Positions 19,434-29,555 of a stretch of DNA of 64,000 bases are shown in pieces. The notes beneath the pieces were generated by a model, which had not been told where the DNA came from, did no database searches, and worked only from the letters and a program-made list of their open reading frames with translations. A program made the position numbers and the translations under genes. Position 1 is the first letter of the stretch. The number at the start of each line of letters is the position of its first letter. This stretch comes from Anaerolineales bacterium (lineage in GTDB: Bacteria > Chloroflexota > Anaerolineae > Anaerolineales > UBA11579), in the NCBI GenBank assembly GCA_019637805.1, contig JAHBVB010000001.1:695875-759874 (forward strand), read 5' to 3'.

Positions 19434-21227
19434 TTAATACACGCGTTCCATGGGTTGGTGCTTGGTAATCGTCACCGGCTTGTAGTCCAGTTTGACCTGG
19501 TCGCCGTCTAACCAAGCCAGGGTGTGTTTCAGCCAGTCGACATCGTCGCGCTTGGGGAAATCTTCACGGGAGTGGGCGCCGCGGCTCTCCGGCCGAGCTT
19601 CGGCGGAGACAGCGGTGACCAGGGCTACATCCAGCAGGCAGCCTAGTTCCCAGGCATTGAGCAGATCGGTGTTGAAGCGGCGGCCATGGTCGTCCACGCT
19701 GATATTGGGGTAGCGGCCGCGCAGCTCACGCATTTTCTCGGCGGCGCTTTGCATGCCCTCGGCGGTGCGGAACACACCCACATCGTCCATCATCTTCATC
19801 TTCATTTCTTCGCCGAGCGTGACGATTTTTTCCCCGCCTTGGTTGGAGAGGATGCGGTCGAGCTGCTGGCGGGTGAAGGCAGTGGGGTCGTCCTCCAACG
19901 GCTTGTAGTCAGCGCCCTTGGCGTATTCGGCGGCTTGCTTGCCGGCTTCCTTGCCGAAGACCACCAGGTCCAGCAGCGAGTTGGTGCCCAGGCGGTTGGC
20001 GCCGTGCACGGAGACGCAGGCGACTTCGCCGGCGGCGAAGAAGCCGGGGACCACGGTGCCTTGGGCGTCTGCCAGCACCTGGGTGTAGTAGTTGGTGGGA
20101 ATGCCGCCCATGGCGTAGTGCGCGGTGGGCTGGATGGGCATAGGTTCTTTGATCGGGTCGACGCCCAGGTAAGTGCGGGCAAAGTCGACAATGTCAGGCA
20201 CCTTGGCCAGCAGTTGGTCGCCGGTGACCACCAGCGGCTTGCCATCCGGCCCGGTGCGGCCGTCCAGAGCCAGATATTTGTTGACCGTCTCCGGGCGCAT
20301 GTCCAGGTAGACGTAGCGGCCGCCGTTGATGCCGCGGCCTTCTTTGACTTCAAGATAGATGGAGCGGCTGACCACGTCGCGCGAGGCCAGGTCTTTGACC
20401 GTGGGGGCGTAGCGCTCCATGAAGCGCTCGCCCTGGTGGTTGATCAGGATGCCGCCCTCACCGCGCACACCTTCGGTGATGAGGATGCCCATTTTAAAGA
20501 TACCGGTGGGGTGGAACTGAAAGAATTCCATGTCCTGAGCGGGCAGACCGCGGCGCATGGCGATCGCCACCCCGTCGCCGGTGTAGGCGTAAGCGTTGGA
20601 GGTGACCTCCCAGACGCGGCCGTGGCCGCCGGTGGCGAAGACCACCGACTTGGCGTGGAAGACGTGCAGGTCGCCGGTGGCGAGCTCCACGGCGACCACC
20701 CCGTTGACCACGCCATCGCGCATCAACAGGTCGAGCACGTGGAATTCATCATAGAAGTGCACCTTGTTCTTTATGCACTGCTGGTAGAGGGTCTGCAAGA
20801 TCATGTGGCCGGTGCGGTCCGCGGCATAGCAGGCGCGCTGCACCGGTTTCTTGGTTTCATTATTGGTGTGCCCGCCAAAGCGGCGTTGGGCGATGGTGCC
20901 GTCCGGATTGCGGGAGAAAGGCAGGCCCATATGCTCGAGCTCGTAGACCACGGGCACGGCCTGCTGGCACATGTATTCGATGGCATCCTGGTCACCGAGG
21001 TAGTCACTGCCTTTGACGGTGTCGAAGGTGTGCCAGTCGGCGTGGTCCTCTTCCAGGTTGCCCAGCGCGGCGCCAATGCCGCCCTGGGCAGCACCGGTGT
21101 GCGAACGGGTGGGGTAGAGCTTGCTGAGCACGGCAGTGTCGGCGCCGCGTGAAGCGTACAGGGCGGCCATCAGGCCGGCGCCGCCGGCGCCCACGATGAC
21201 TACTTCATGTTGATGATGTTGCACCAT
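19434..21227 (-). CDS. sdhA: Succinate dehydrogenase flavoprotein subunit SdhA
   Basis: 597 residues, full length. FAD dinucleotide motif [17 protein letters not shown] at residues 9-25, and [17 protein letters not shown] with H43 expected to bind FAD covalently. [26 protein letters not shown] and [18 protein letters not shown] are SdhA/FrdA signatures, and the active-site Arg lies in the later part. It oxidises succinate to fumarate in the TCA cycle. Membership with two separate membrane anchors supports SDH rather than a soluble fumarate reductase, though direction cannot be told from sequence. Confidence 0.96.
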   Translation of the reverse strand: MVQHHQHEVVIVGAGGAGLMAALYASRGADTAVLSKLYPTRSHTGAAQGGIGAALGNLEEDHADWHTFDTVKGSDYLGDQDAIEYMCQQAVPVVYELEHMGLPFSRNPDGTIAQRRFGGHTNNETKKPVQRACYAADRTGHMILQTLYQQCIKNKVHFYDEFHVLDLLMRDGVVNGVVAVELATGDLHVFHAKSVVFATGGHGRVWEVTSNAYAYTGDGVAIAMRRGLPAQDMEFFQFHPTGIFKMGILITEGVRGEGGILINHQGERFMERYAPTVKDLASRDVVSRSIYLEVKEGRGINGGRYVYLDMRPETVNKYLALDGRTGPDGKPLVVTGDQLLAKVPDIVDFARTYLGVDPIKEPMPIQPTAHYAMGGIPTNYYTQVLADAQGTVVPGFFAAGEVACVSVHGANRLGTNSLLDLVVFGKEAGKQAAEYAKGADYKPLEDDPTAFTRQQLDRILSNQGGEKIVTLGEEMKMKMMDDVGVFRTAEGMQSAAEKMRELRGRYPNISVDDHGRRFNTDLLNAWELGCLLDVALVTAVSAEARPESRGAHSREDFPKRDDVDWLKHTLAWLDGDQVKLDYKPVTITKHQPMERVY

Positions 21228-21245
21228 GAGGGTTCCTTGAGTTCC

Positions 21246-21626
21246 TTAGTGGGAGATCAGTTCCGGCCGGGCGCCGCCGATCAAAGCGACGGCGCCAATC
21301 AGGCTGACAACCAGCCACAGGCCCAGAATGAGCAGGCTGACGTTGCGGCGGGCGCGTTCCCCGTGAATAAATTCAAAGCTGACCTGGCGCAAGCCATACA
21401 TGCCGTGGGCGAAGGCAAAGGCCAGCAAGGCCATGTCGTATACCACCCAGGCAACCATGTCCAAGCGCAGGGCCACGTAGTCAATGTCGATGGCGTGCAC
21501 GCCAACAATCACATCTTGCAAATAGACATGGAACCAGGCCAAGGGGATCAGCAGAATGCCACTGTAGCGCATGGCGCGCCAGGCAATCGCCTCGAAACTG
21601 GGTTTAACTTTGGCTTGTGTAGTCAT
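21246..21626 (-). CDS. sdhD: Succinate dehydrogenase membrane anchor SdhD
   Basis: 126 residues with three hydrophobic helices (YSGILLIPLAWFHVYLQDVI, MVAWVVYDMALLAFAFAHGM, VSLLILGLWLVVSLIGAVAL). His in LAFAFAHGMYGLRQV is a likely heme ligand by analogy with HG(L/M)xGLR in SdhD. It lies between sdhC and sdhA, 3 bp after sdhC. With SdhC it anchors SdhAB to the membrane and holds the quinone site. Confidence 0.88.
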   Translation of the reverse strand: MTTQAKVKPSFEAIAWRAMRYSGILLIPLAWFHVYLQDVIVGVHAIDIDYVALRLDMVAWVVYDMALLAFAFAHGMYGLRQVSFEFIHGERARRNVSLLILGLWLVVSLIGAVALIGGARPELISH

Positions 21627-21629
21627 GGC

Positions 21630-22079
21630 TTAGTGCGTTCCGATGAAGGGCAGGATGTTGATGCCGTGGTTGTGCAGCAGCATGTTGTACAGCATCCACA
21701 GCGCGGCAGGCGCCCAGAGGATGACGCTGATCAGCAGGGTCATGCGCACGGCATTGCGCTGGGTGTTGATCGCCCAACGTTTGGGCATCCACAGGTCGGT
21801 GACGGCGATGCGCAGACCGTTAACACCGTGATAGACCACGGCGAAGACCAAGCCGATCTCACCCAACATGAAGGGCGTGCTGCGGTAGAGCGCAATGGCG
21901 TGCTCGTAGAGGGCGGGGAAGAAATAGACGGTGGAGGTGTCGAGAATATGGATGAGCAGGAAGAGCAAGGTGCCCAACCCGGTCAGGCGATGGAGCAGGA
22001 AAGCGTAATGCCCTTCCCTACCCTGGTAGCCCACATATCCAGCAGCGGTGGTTTTGATGGGTGAAACGGAACTAGCCAA
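21630..22079 (-). CDS. sdhC: Succinate dehydrogenase cytochrome b subunit SdhC
   Basis: 149 residues. Start chosen at TTG 22079 because an intact AGGAGG lies 5 bases upstream inside the longer frame; a TTG at 22094 would place the ribosome-binding site within the coding sequence. Three membrane helices. HRLTGLGTLLFLLIHILD and VVYHGVNGLRIAVTDLW carry the His residues expected to bind heme b and the HG-x-NGLR quinone-site signature. It is the first gene of sdhCDAB; transcription probably begins about 43 bases upstream from an extended -10 promoter. Confidence 0.9.
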   Translation of the reverse strand: MASSVSPIKTTAAGYVGYQGREGHYAFLLHRLTGLGTLLFLLIHILDTSTVYFFPALYEHAIALYRSTPFMLGEIGLVFAVVYHGVNGLRIAVTDLWMPKRWAINTQRNAVRMTLLISVILWAPAALWMLYNMLLHNHGINILPFIGTH

Positions 22080-22129
22080 GAAGGCCTCCTGCAAAGTTGT
22101 GGAAAGCTATGGTTTAGAAAGCCTTTTTG

Positions 22130-22138
22130 ATTATAGCA
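22130..22138 (-). promoter_or_regulatory. Extended -10 promoter of sdhCDAB
   Basis: On the minus strand TGCTATAAT (22138-22130) is a perfect extended -10 element. No convincing -35 is seen. It gives a leader of roughly 43 nt before the sdhC TTG start. Confidence 0.65.
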
Positions 22139-22234
22139 CTGGTGTTATAGCTGTAAGCTCTAACCCGTAAGCTATCAGCGCTCAGCAATGACAATTTGGG
22201 GCTCACGGCCGTGCACCCCAAGCGAGGCCCAAAC

Positions 22235-22834
22235 CTATTCAAAGTCTACACGCATGATGATGCGCCGTTTGCTGGGTTGGCTGACCTTCTTGAAGCCCGC
22301 CTCTTCAAAGATGTTGTAGCTGCCCACATGCAGTTCGCCCCAGGTGATGATTTTGCCGGGGTAGGTGATCATCGAATAGGCTTCCAGGGCGCGGGCGCCG
22401 CGCTGGCGGGCGAAGTTCACTGCGGCCAGCGCCAGGGCGTAGGTGAGGCCGCGGCGGCGGTAGCCGTTGCGGATGATGAAGCAGGTCACCGCCCAAACGC
22501 CTTCCTCCGCTTCGTCGCGGCCCGCCCAGATCCAATTCCTGCGCATCAGTTCAATATAAGCCTCACGTGGCTCCACCGCGCACCAGCCCACCGGCTCGCC
22601 ATCCAGCCAGGCAACCAGGCCGCTGGTCTGCGACGCGGCCGGGTCGCCACACTGAGTCTGGGCACGCAGGCGCTCAGCGCGCTGCTGGTCGCTGACCACG
22701 CTCCAGTCGCGCCCATAGATCTTGAAGCGTTGGCAGTAGCAGGGATTGCCGTGGCAGCGCGCCGGGCCGAGCACGGCCAGCAGGTCATCCCAGGAAGCTT
22801 GATTGGCCGGGAGGATGGTGAGGTTGTTGTCCAT
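22235..22834 (-). CDS. GNAT-family N-acetyltransferase with Cys-rich insert
   Basis: 199 residues. The acetyl-CoA-binding region is VWAVTCFIIRNGYRRRGLTY, where the R/Q-x-x-G-x-G/A pyrophosphate loop appears as YRRRGLT, followed by ALALAAVNFARQRGARALEA. The N-terminal half has HGNPCYCQRFKI, a C-x-C cluster also present in the GNAT at 39288 (APGYCWCMAW), so the two are subfamily relatives. Target unknown. Single gene flanked by sdhC upstream and the MITE-like repeat at its 5' side. Confidence 0.85.
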   Translation of the reverse strand: MDNNLTILPANQASWDDLLAVLGPARCHGNPCYCQRFKIYGRDWSVVSDQQRAERLRAQTQCGDPAASQTSGLVAWLDGEPVGWCAVEPREAYIELMRRNWIWAGRDEAEEGVWAVTCFIIRNGYRRRGLTYALALAAVNFARQRGARALEAYSMITYPGKIITWGELHVGSYNIFEEAGFKKVSQPSKRRIIMRVDFE

Positions 22835-22849
22835 TGGCCATACCTTCCC

Positions 22850-22972
22850 TCATTGCGAGGAGGCCCGGCGTTAGCCAGGGCCGACAAAGCAATCTTGAGG
22901 TTATTTACAATAGAGCACCGAGATTGCTTCGTCCGCTACCCAGCCTTCGGCTGGGCGTGCTCCTCGCAATGA
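22850..22972. repeat. MITE-like palindromic intergenic repeat (123 bp)
   Basis: Terminal inverted repeats TCATTGCGAGGAG (22850-22862) and CTCCTCGCAATGA (22960-22972) are perfect over 13 bp. A second nested pair, GACAAAGCAATCT and AGATTGCTTCGTC, matches 12 of 13. There is no coding frame. Similar CATTGCGAGGAG...AAGCAATCT elements are widespread in environmental bacteria, from general knowledge. Confidence 0.75.
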
Positions 22973-22986
22973 CGAGGCTGGCTGCA

Positions 22987-23036
22987 GTAGGGGTGTAACA
23001 TTCCTCGCTTCGCTCAGGGCAAGGCTGCGCCCCTAC
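22987..23036. repeat. GTAGGGG...CCCCTAC inverted repeat
   Basis: GTAGGGG (22987-22993) and CCCCTAC (23030-23036) bracket a 50-bp element next to the MITE and just downstream of icd. It resembles another common intergenic palindrome family. Confidence 0.5.
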
Positions 23037-23046
23037 GCGATATGGG

Positions 23047-24342
<1,296 letters not shown>

Positions 24343-24431
24343 GCATATCTCCACGGCTTTTTGCCGGAATTATACTAGCCCCTCCAAGCGGCTTTCTTCC
24401 GGTGATTTTTCACACAAACCAAAGCGGGTTT

Positions 24432-24440
24432 TGTTATAAT
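24432..24440 (+). promoter_or_regulatory. Extended -10 promoter of the P-type ATPase gene
   Basis: TGTTATAAT (24432-24440) is a perfect extended -10. The resulting leader of about 120 nt contains a 6-bp hairpin TGCGGC/GCCGCA (24463-24481). No riboswitch class is recognised. Confidence 0.65.
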
Positions 24441-24566
24441 GATTTCCGTCTATGCAGTTGGATGCGGCGTGCTGTGCCGCAATTTCCCTCGGGGCGCAAG
24501 CCCAGACCAAAAGCCTGCTTAATATCATTCATACATTCCGCAAGTTGTCCCTGAAGGAGGACGCTA

Positions 24567-27395
24567 GTGGCACGTACGCCTTTACCTATTAACCGAGAAG
24601 CACAAATTGATCAGCCTTGGCACCAACTGGGCCGCCAAGAAGTTGCCGAAAAACTCGGCAGCTCCGGTGAGCGCGGCTTAAGTGAAGCCGAGGCGCAACA
24701 ACGTCTGCAAAAATATGGCCCCAATCGCCTGGAGGAAGCTCCGCCCAAGGGCTTTTTGGCAATGCTGTGGGAGCAGTTAAACAACTTTGTGGTTTACCTG
24801 CTCTTCGCCGCAGCCGGCATTTCAATGGTGTTGGGCGAGTGGGTGGAAGCCAGCGCGGTGCTGGCCATCGTGGTGTTGAACGCCGGCTTCGGCATCATCC
24901 AAGAGCGCCGGGCTGAGCAAGCCCTGGCGGCTCTGCGCCAGCTGGCCTCGCCCGACGCGCAAGTGCTGCGCGACGGCCGCCGCCTGACGATCCCTTCGCA
25001 CGAGGTGGTGCCCGGCGACATCGTCTTTGTCGAAGCGGGCAACTATATCCCCGCTGACCTGCGCCTGCTGGAGTCGGTCAATCTACGGATTGAAGAAGCC
25101 GCTCTGACCGGCGAATCGGTGCCAGTGGAGAAATCCGCCGCCCGCCTGGAGCAGGCGGATGTCTCGCTGGGCGACCGGGTCAATACCGCCTTTATGGGCA
25201 CGCTGGTGGCCTACGGCCGCGGCCGCGGCATTGTGATCGGCACCGGCATGCGCACTCAGGTGGGCCTGATCGCCGAGATGCTGCAAGCTGTGCACCAGGA
25301 ACAAACCCCGCTGCAACGCCGCCTGGAGGAACTGGGCCGCTGGCTGGGCTGGGCGGCCCTGGTGATCTGCGGCGTGGTCTTTCTGGTGGGCTGGCTGCGC
25401 GGCCAGGATGCGCTGCACATGTTTGAGGTCGCTGTGACCCTGGCGATCGCGGCGGTGCCAGAAGGCCTGCCGGCGGTGGTGACCATCGCCCTGGCGCTGG
25501 GCATGCGCGAGATGATCCAGCGCAATGCGCTCATCCGCCGCCTGTCGTCTGTAGAGACGCTCGGCTCCGCCACCGTGATCGGCTCAGACAAGACCGGCAC
25601 GCTGACCCAAAACGCCATGACCGTCACCGACGTATGGGTGGACGGGCGGCGCGTTTCCATCTCCGGCACAGGTTACGTGCCGCGCGGCGAATTCAGCCTG
25701 GACGGCAAACCCCTGGACCTGAGCAAGAACGACGGCCTGGGCACGGCCCTGTGGTTGGCGGCCCTGAACAACGACGCCATCCTGGAACCCAGTGGCGAGA
25801 GCGAAAGCCAACAAACCCTGCGGGTGATCGGTGACCCTACCGAAGCCGCCATGCTGGTGGCTGCAGCCAAGGCCTACGCCGCTTACGAAGAATTAAAACA
25901 CACCTTCCCGCGGGTGCAGGAGATCCCCTTCGACTCGACCCGCAAACGTATGTCCACCATCCACCATGTGGCCCAACCGGCCAATAGCGATCTATCACCC
26001 TTCGCTTCCGATGATCAGAAACAAGGTTGGCATGTGGTGGCCGTCAAGGGCGCCCCGGATGTGGTGCTGGGCCTCTGCCAGCAATACGCCACAATGGACG
26101 ACAAAGTCGTGGACCTGACCGACGATATGCGCAACCGCGTGTTGGAGGCCAACGACCACATGGCACAGGATGCGCTGCGCGTCATCGCCGTGGCTTACCG
26201 CCTGGTGAAGGACGTGCCCGACAAGCTGACCCCCGAACATGTGGAGAAGGACCTGGTGTTTGTGGGCCTGCTGGGTATGATCGACCCGCCGCGACCCGAA
26301 GTGCAGGGCGCGTTGCAAAAGGCGCGCAAAGCGGGCATCCGCACTGTAATGATCACCGGCGACTATCCGCAAACCGCCCGGGCCATCGCGCTGCAGATCG
26401 GCCTGGTGAATGAGGAGAACAGCCAAGTCATCTCCGGCACAGAGCTGAACGAGATGAGCGACGAGCAGCTGCAGCAAGAGCTGCACCGCACCAGCGTCTT
26501 CGCCCGCGTCTCGCCGGAGCACAAGGTGCGCATTGTCAGCGCCCTGCGCGCCAACGGCAACGTGGTGGCGATGACCGGCGACGGCGTCAATGACGCTCCC
26601 GCCCTGAAGCAGGCCGATATCGGCGTGGCGATGGGCATCACCGGCACAGACGTCGCCAAGGAAACCGCCGACATGGTGCTGACCGACGACAACTACGCCA
26701 GCATCGTCTCGGCGGTGGAGCAGGGCCGGGTGATCTACAGCAACATCCGCAAGTTCGTCTTCTTCCTGCTCTCCTGCAATACTGCGGAGATCATGATCAT
26801 CTTCACCGCGATCATGATGGGCCTGCCGGCGCCGCTGGCGCCGATCCAGCTGCTGTGGCTGAACCTGCTCACCGACGGCGCCCCGGCGCTGGCGCTGGGC
26901 ACCGAGAAGGGCGACCCAGATGTGATGGAAGCCCAACCGCGCGGCAAGGACGAGCCGATCATTGACGGCGAGATGCGCTTGGGCATCATCATCCAGACCA
27001 TCGTCAAGACCGTCGCGGTACTGGGCGCTTACATCGCCGGCCTGCAGCTTTTCCCGGTCAGCGAAGGCATCAACCTGACCGCCGAGACAATGGCTTTCCT
27101 GACCCTGGGCTTCTGCGAGCTGGCACGCGCCTACACCGCTCGTTCGGAGCACTACTCCATGTTCCACGGCGGCGTGTTCAGCAATAAGAACATGAACTGG
27201 GCGGTGCTGCTCTCCAGCGTCCTGCTGTTGATCGTGGTTTATGTCCCTGGCCTGCAGGGCATCTTTGAAACCACCCCGATGGGGTTGGAGCACTGGATCT
27301 ACATTCTGCCGCTGGCCTTGGTGCCTGCTATTGCAGCTGAGATCACCAAGTGGTTCCTGCTGCGCAACCTGCGCCGCAAACAAGTGACTGCCTAG
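24567..27395 (+). CDS. Calcium-type P-type ATPase (P2 cation pump)
   Basis: 942 residues from GTG 24567 with AAGGAGG upstream. Order: N-terminal cation-ATPase domain (HQLGRQEVAEKLG...), actuator with TGES near 181, phosphorylation motif DKTGTLT with D341, nucleotide-binding domain, hinge TGDGVNDAPALKQADIGVAM near 671, and about ten membrane helices. PEGLPAVVT in M4 and NLLTDGAPALALG in M6 resemble Ca2+ pumps of the SERCA/PMCA type; Na+ or Mg2+ cannot be excluded. It sits in the cytoplasmic membrane. Monocistronic, with a long leader and strong terminator. Confidence 0.93.
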   Translation: MARTPLPINREAQIDQPWHQLGRQEVAEKLGSSGERGLSEAEAQQRLQKYGPNRLEEAPPKGFLAMLWEQLNNFVVYLLFAAAGISMVLGEWVEASAVLAIVVLNAGFGIIQERRAEQALAALRQLASPDAQVLRDGRRLTIPSHEVVPGDIVFVEAGNYIPADLRLLESVNLRIEEAALTGESVPVEKSAARLEQADVSLGDRVNTAFMGTLVAYGRGRGIVIGTGMRTQVGLIAEMLQAVHQEQTPLQRRLEELGRWLGWAALVICGVVFLVGWLRGQDALHMFEVAVTLAIAAVPEGLPAVVTIALALGMREMIQRNALIRRLSSVETLGSATVIGSDKTGTLTQNAMTVTDVWVDGRRVSISGTGYVPRGEFSLDGKPLDLSKNDGLGTALWLAALNNDAILEPSGESESQQTLRVIGDPTEAAMLVAAAKAYAAYEELKHTFPRVQEIPFDSTRKRMSTIHHVAQPANSDLSPFASDDQKQGWHVVAVKGAPDVVLGLCQQYATMDDKVVDLTDDMRNRVLEANDHMAQDALRVIAVAYRLVKDVPDKLTPEHVEKDLVFVGLLGMIDPPRPEVQGALQKARKAGIRTVMITGDYPQTARAIALQIGLVNEENSQVISGTELNEMSDEQLQQELHRTSVFARVSPEHKVRIVSALRANGNVVAMTGDGVNDAPALKQADIGVAMGITGTDVAKETADMVLTDDNYASIVSAVEQGRVIYSNIRKFVFFLLSCNTAEIMIIFTAIMMGLPAPLAPIQLLWLNLLTDGAPALALGTEKGDPDVMEAQPRGKDEPIIDGEMRLGIIIQTIVKTVAVLGAYIAGLQLFPVSEGINLTAETMAFLTLGFCELARAYTARSEHYSMFHGGVFSNKNMNWAVLLSSVLLLIVVYVPGLQGIFETTPMGLEHWIYILPLALVPAIAAEITKWFLLRNLRRKQVTA

Positions 27396-27415
27396 CCAAC
27401 AAGCATCTCTTAAAA

Positions 27416-27448
27416 TAAAAACTGGCGTCCGATGGACGCCAGTTTTTT
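27416..27448. terminator. Bidirectional terminator
   Basis: ACTGGCGTCC (27421-27430) pairs with GGACGCCAGT (27434-27443) over loop GAT; A5 precedes and T6 follows. Shared by the P-ATPase and the convergent rhomboid gene. Confidence 0.92.
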
Positions 27449-27449
27449 G

Positions 27450-28235
27450 TTAGCTCAAGAGCCTGACTGCCGTCAAACCAGCAAACAAAATTAGCACCAC
27501 CAAACTCGCCAGCCAGACGTAGCCAGCCGAGGTTTGGTTGGCGAGGAAATAGCCGTTCTCGTCTTTTTCGATCTTGTACTGGGGGGCAGCCAGGCCGGCA
27601 AACAAACCGCCGCCAATGGCGCCGCCCAGGTGGCCCCATCCGTCCACTCCAGGGGTCAGGCTGATCAGCAGATTGATCAGGGCCACGTTGAGGATGCTGC
27701 GCATCACGGCCTGGCCCTGTACGCCAAAGATGTTCCGGTTGCGGAAGACGAAGACGGCATGGGCGGCCAGCATGCCGAAGATGGAGGATGAGGCGCCAAG
27801 GGAGGGCTGCACGGTGAACATGAAGGAGAGCACCACGCCCGAAAAACCGCTAAGCAGATACAAGACTAGGAAAGTCAGATGCCCGTAGTGGTGTTCCACC
27901 TCAGGTCCCAATACATACAAGGCATACATATTGAAGCCCAGGTGCAGCAAGCTGCCATGCAGCAAAATCGGCGTGATCAACCGCCACCATTGACCTTCCA
28001 AGATGAGTTGGTTGATTTTCACACCGATGCAGGTGGGCAGGTTGCCGCAGGCCATGCCGTTGATCGCCAGGCGAGGGTCTTGGGTGCCGAGCTGCAGGAG
28101 AAACACCGAAATTGTGGTGGCCAGCAGGGCATACACCACCCAAGGCCGCTGGCCCTGGCGGTTGCGCACTTCTACCTGGACGGACTGGGGCTCTTCGGGA
28201 GGCCGGGCATCGCTGCCGGGGGCCGGCTGGGTCAC
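27450..28235 (-). CDS. Rhomboid-family intramembrane serine protease
   Basis: 261 residues from GTG 28235, overlapping the gmk stop (GTGA). After a 30-residue polar N-terminus there are six to seven membrane helices. Signature residues: HGSLLHLGFNMYAL with N102, GASSSIFG with catalytic S149, and GWGHLGGAIGGGL with H202. It cleaves within membrane-spanning segments. The last gene of an ABC-tmk-gmk-rhomboid run, probably one transcript. Confidence 0.93.
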   Translation of the reverse strand: MTQPAPGSDARPPEEPQSVQVEVRNRQGQRPWVVYALLATTISVFLLQLGTQDPRLAINGMACGNLPTCIGVKINQLILEGQWWRLITPILLHGSLLHLGFNMYALYVLGPEVEHHYGHLTFLVLYLLSGFSGVVLSFMFTVQPSLGASSSIFGMLAAHAVFVFRNRNIFGVQGQAVMRSILNVALINLLISLTPGVDGWGHLGGAIGGGLFAGLAAPQYKIEKDENGYFLANQTSAGYVWLASLVVLILFAGLTAVRLLS

Positions 28236-28855
28236 AGATTGACCCGTCTGGGCTGGACGCGGTGGTGTTCGGCATCGATGATGGCTTTGATCACGTCCAC
28301 CGTCTCGTCGAGGGCATTGTCACGGTTGACCACGATGTAGTCGAACTCGGCGATGCGCTTGAATTCCTGACGGGCCGTGGCGATGCGCAGCTTGAGGTCC
28401 TCAGAGCTCTCGGTATTGCGATTCTCTAAGCGCTGTACCAGTTCTTCTTCGCTGGCCGTGGTGAGAAAAATCAGAATGGCCTCGGGCGAGATCTTGCGCA
28501 CGGTGGCGGCGCCTTGCACGTCCACGCGCATCACCACATCTTTGCCACTCTGCAGGGCTTTACGCACTTGCGCCTTGGGAATGCCTTTGTAGTCCCCGTA
28601 GACCAAGGCGTATTCAAGCAATTCATTCTGATCGATCATGTGGGCAAATTCTTCACGGCCCACAAAAATATAATCCACACCCTCCTGCTCTTCCGGGCGC
28701 TGCGGCCGGGTGGTGGCCGTGACCACAAAATGGAAGGGCAGGCCTTTGTCTTTCATGCGTTGCAGCACGCTGTCCTTGCCAACGCCAGATGGGCCGGAGA
28801 TGATGATCAGCAAAGGGGCCTGCGGGGGGCCGAATTCGAGGGTGTGGTCGGTCAT
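28232..28855 (-). CDS. gmk: Guanylate kinase
   Basis: 207 residues from ATG 28855 (AAGGAAG upstream). P-loop SGPSGVGKDSVLQRM with the unusual Asp after the Lys (usually Ser or Thr), then TATTRPQRPEEQEGVDYIFV, the GMP-binding region. VMRVDVQGAATVRK and FLTTASEEELVQRLENR match the family core. It phosphorylates GMP to GDP. The Asp at the P-loop position is seen in a minority of GMK-like sequences; kinase activity is still likely. Confidence 0.92.
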   Translation of the reverse strand: MTDHTLEFGPPQAPLLIIISGPSGVGKDSVLQRMKDKGLPFHFVVTATTRPQRPEEQEGVDYIFVGREEFAHMIDQNELLEYALVYGDYKGIPKAQVRKALQSGKDVVMRVDVQGAATVRKISPEAILIFLTTASEEELVQRLENRNTESSEDLKLRIATARQEFKRIAEFDYIVVNRDNALDETVDVIKAIIDAEHHRVQPRRVNL

Positions 28856-28884
28856 ACTGGCTTCCTTATTATAAGAGCTGGCTG

Positions 28885-29505
28885 CTAGCCCAACAACGGC
28901 AGCCTTTGCTGCAAAACGTCTTGCAGGGCGGCGGCCACGGCATCCAGCGGCTGGGCGGCGTTGACCACCAGCCAACGGTCCGGCTCGGCGTCGATCAGCT
29001 CTAGATAGCCGGCGCGCACGCGACGGTGGAAGTCCAGCTGGTAATCGTCCAGACGGTTCCAGTCGCCGCCACGGTCACGGCGGCGCAGGCCTTCTTCTAC
29101 TTCAATGTCGAGAAAGATGGTCAGGTCGGGCTGCAAGCCGCCAGTGGCAAAGTGGATGATCTCGCGCAGGGCGCCCAAATCCACGCCGTGCCCATAGCCT
29201 TGGTAGGCCAGAGTGCTGTCGGCGTAACGGTCACACAACACCAACTGGCCCTCGGCCAGGGCGGGACGAATGACCGTCTCGACCAGTTGGGCCCGCGAAG
29301 CCTGAAAGAGCAGGATCTCGCTGCGCGGGTGCATGGCTTTGTTGTCCAGGCTGAAAAGCACCTGGCGGATCTGGTCGCCGATCGGCGTGCCGCCCGGCTC
29401 ACGCGTGGTCAGAACCCGGTGACCCCGGCCGCGCAGAAAATCTGCCAGCAAGGGTACCTGGGTGGTTTTGCCGCTGCCCTCCGGGCCTTCCAGGGTGATG
29501 AACAT
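28885..29505 (-). CDS. tmk: Thymidylate kinase
   Basis: 206 residues. P-loop EGPEGSGKTTQVPLLADFLR, the Arg-Glu-Pro-Gly-Gly loop TTREPGGTPIGDQIRQVLF, and DRYADSTLAYQGYGHG of the TMP site are all complete. LID region RRDRGGDWNRLDDYQLDFHR. Converts dTMP to dTDP for DNA synthesis. It lies 29 bp upstream of gmk; a long inverted repeat sits between it and the ABC gene. No strong ribosome-binding site precedes ATG 29505. Confidence 0.95.
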   Translation of the reverse strand: MFITLEGPEGSGKTTQVPLLADFLRGRGHRVLTTREPGGTPIGDQIRQVLFSLDNKAMHPRSEILLFQASRAQLVETVIRPALAEGQLVLCDRYADSTLAYQGYGHGVDLGALREIIHFATGGLQPDLTIFLDIEVEEGLRRRDRGGDWNRLDDYQLDFHRRVRAGYLELIDAEPDRWLVVNAAQPLDAVAAALQDVLQQRLPLLG

Positions 29506-29526
29506 GCCGTGAAGTGTACCGCAAGG

Positions 29527-29555
29527 CAGACGCCTGCCTAAACGGCAGGCGTCTG
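29527..29555. repeat. 12-bp perfect inverted repeat at ABC gene end
   Basis: CAGACGCCTGCC (29527-29538) and GGCAGGCGTCTG (29544-29555) flank the ABC stop (29540-29538). No U run follows on the minus strand, so it is more likely an mRNA processing or stability hairpin than a terminator. It precedes tmk by 22 bp. Confidence 0.6.

Noticed and set aside
19686-21152. Long plus-strand frame (488 codons) opposite sdhA
   Set aside because: Mirror of the sdhA codon pattern; sdhA has complete motifs and the frame matches no family.
24447-24567. Riboswitch (yybP-ykoY or similar) in the P-ATPase leader
   Set aside because: The 120-nt leader has one small hairpin but none of the conserved loops of known metal riboswitches.
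25995-27383. Long minus-strand frame opposite the P-type ATPase
   Set aside because: Antisense shadow of a well-supported gene; composition artefact.
29527-29555. Rho-independent terminator between the ABC gene and tmk
   Set aside because: Perfect hairpin but no U run on the minus strand, and it overlaps coding sequence.
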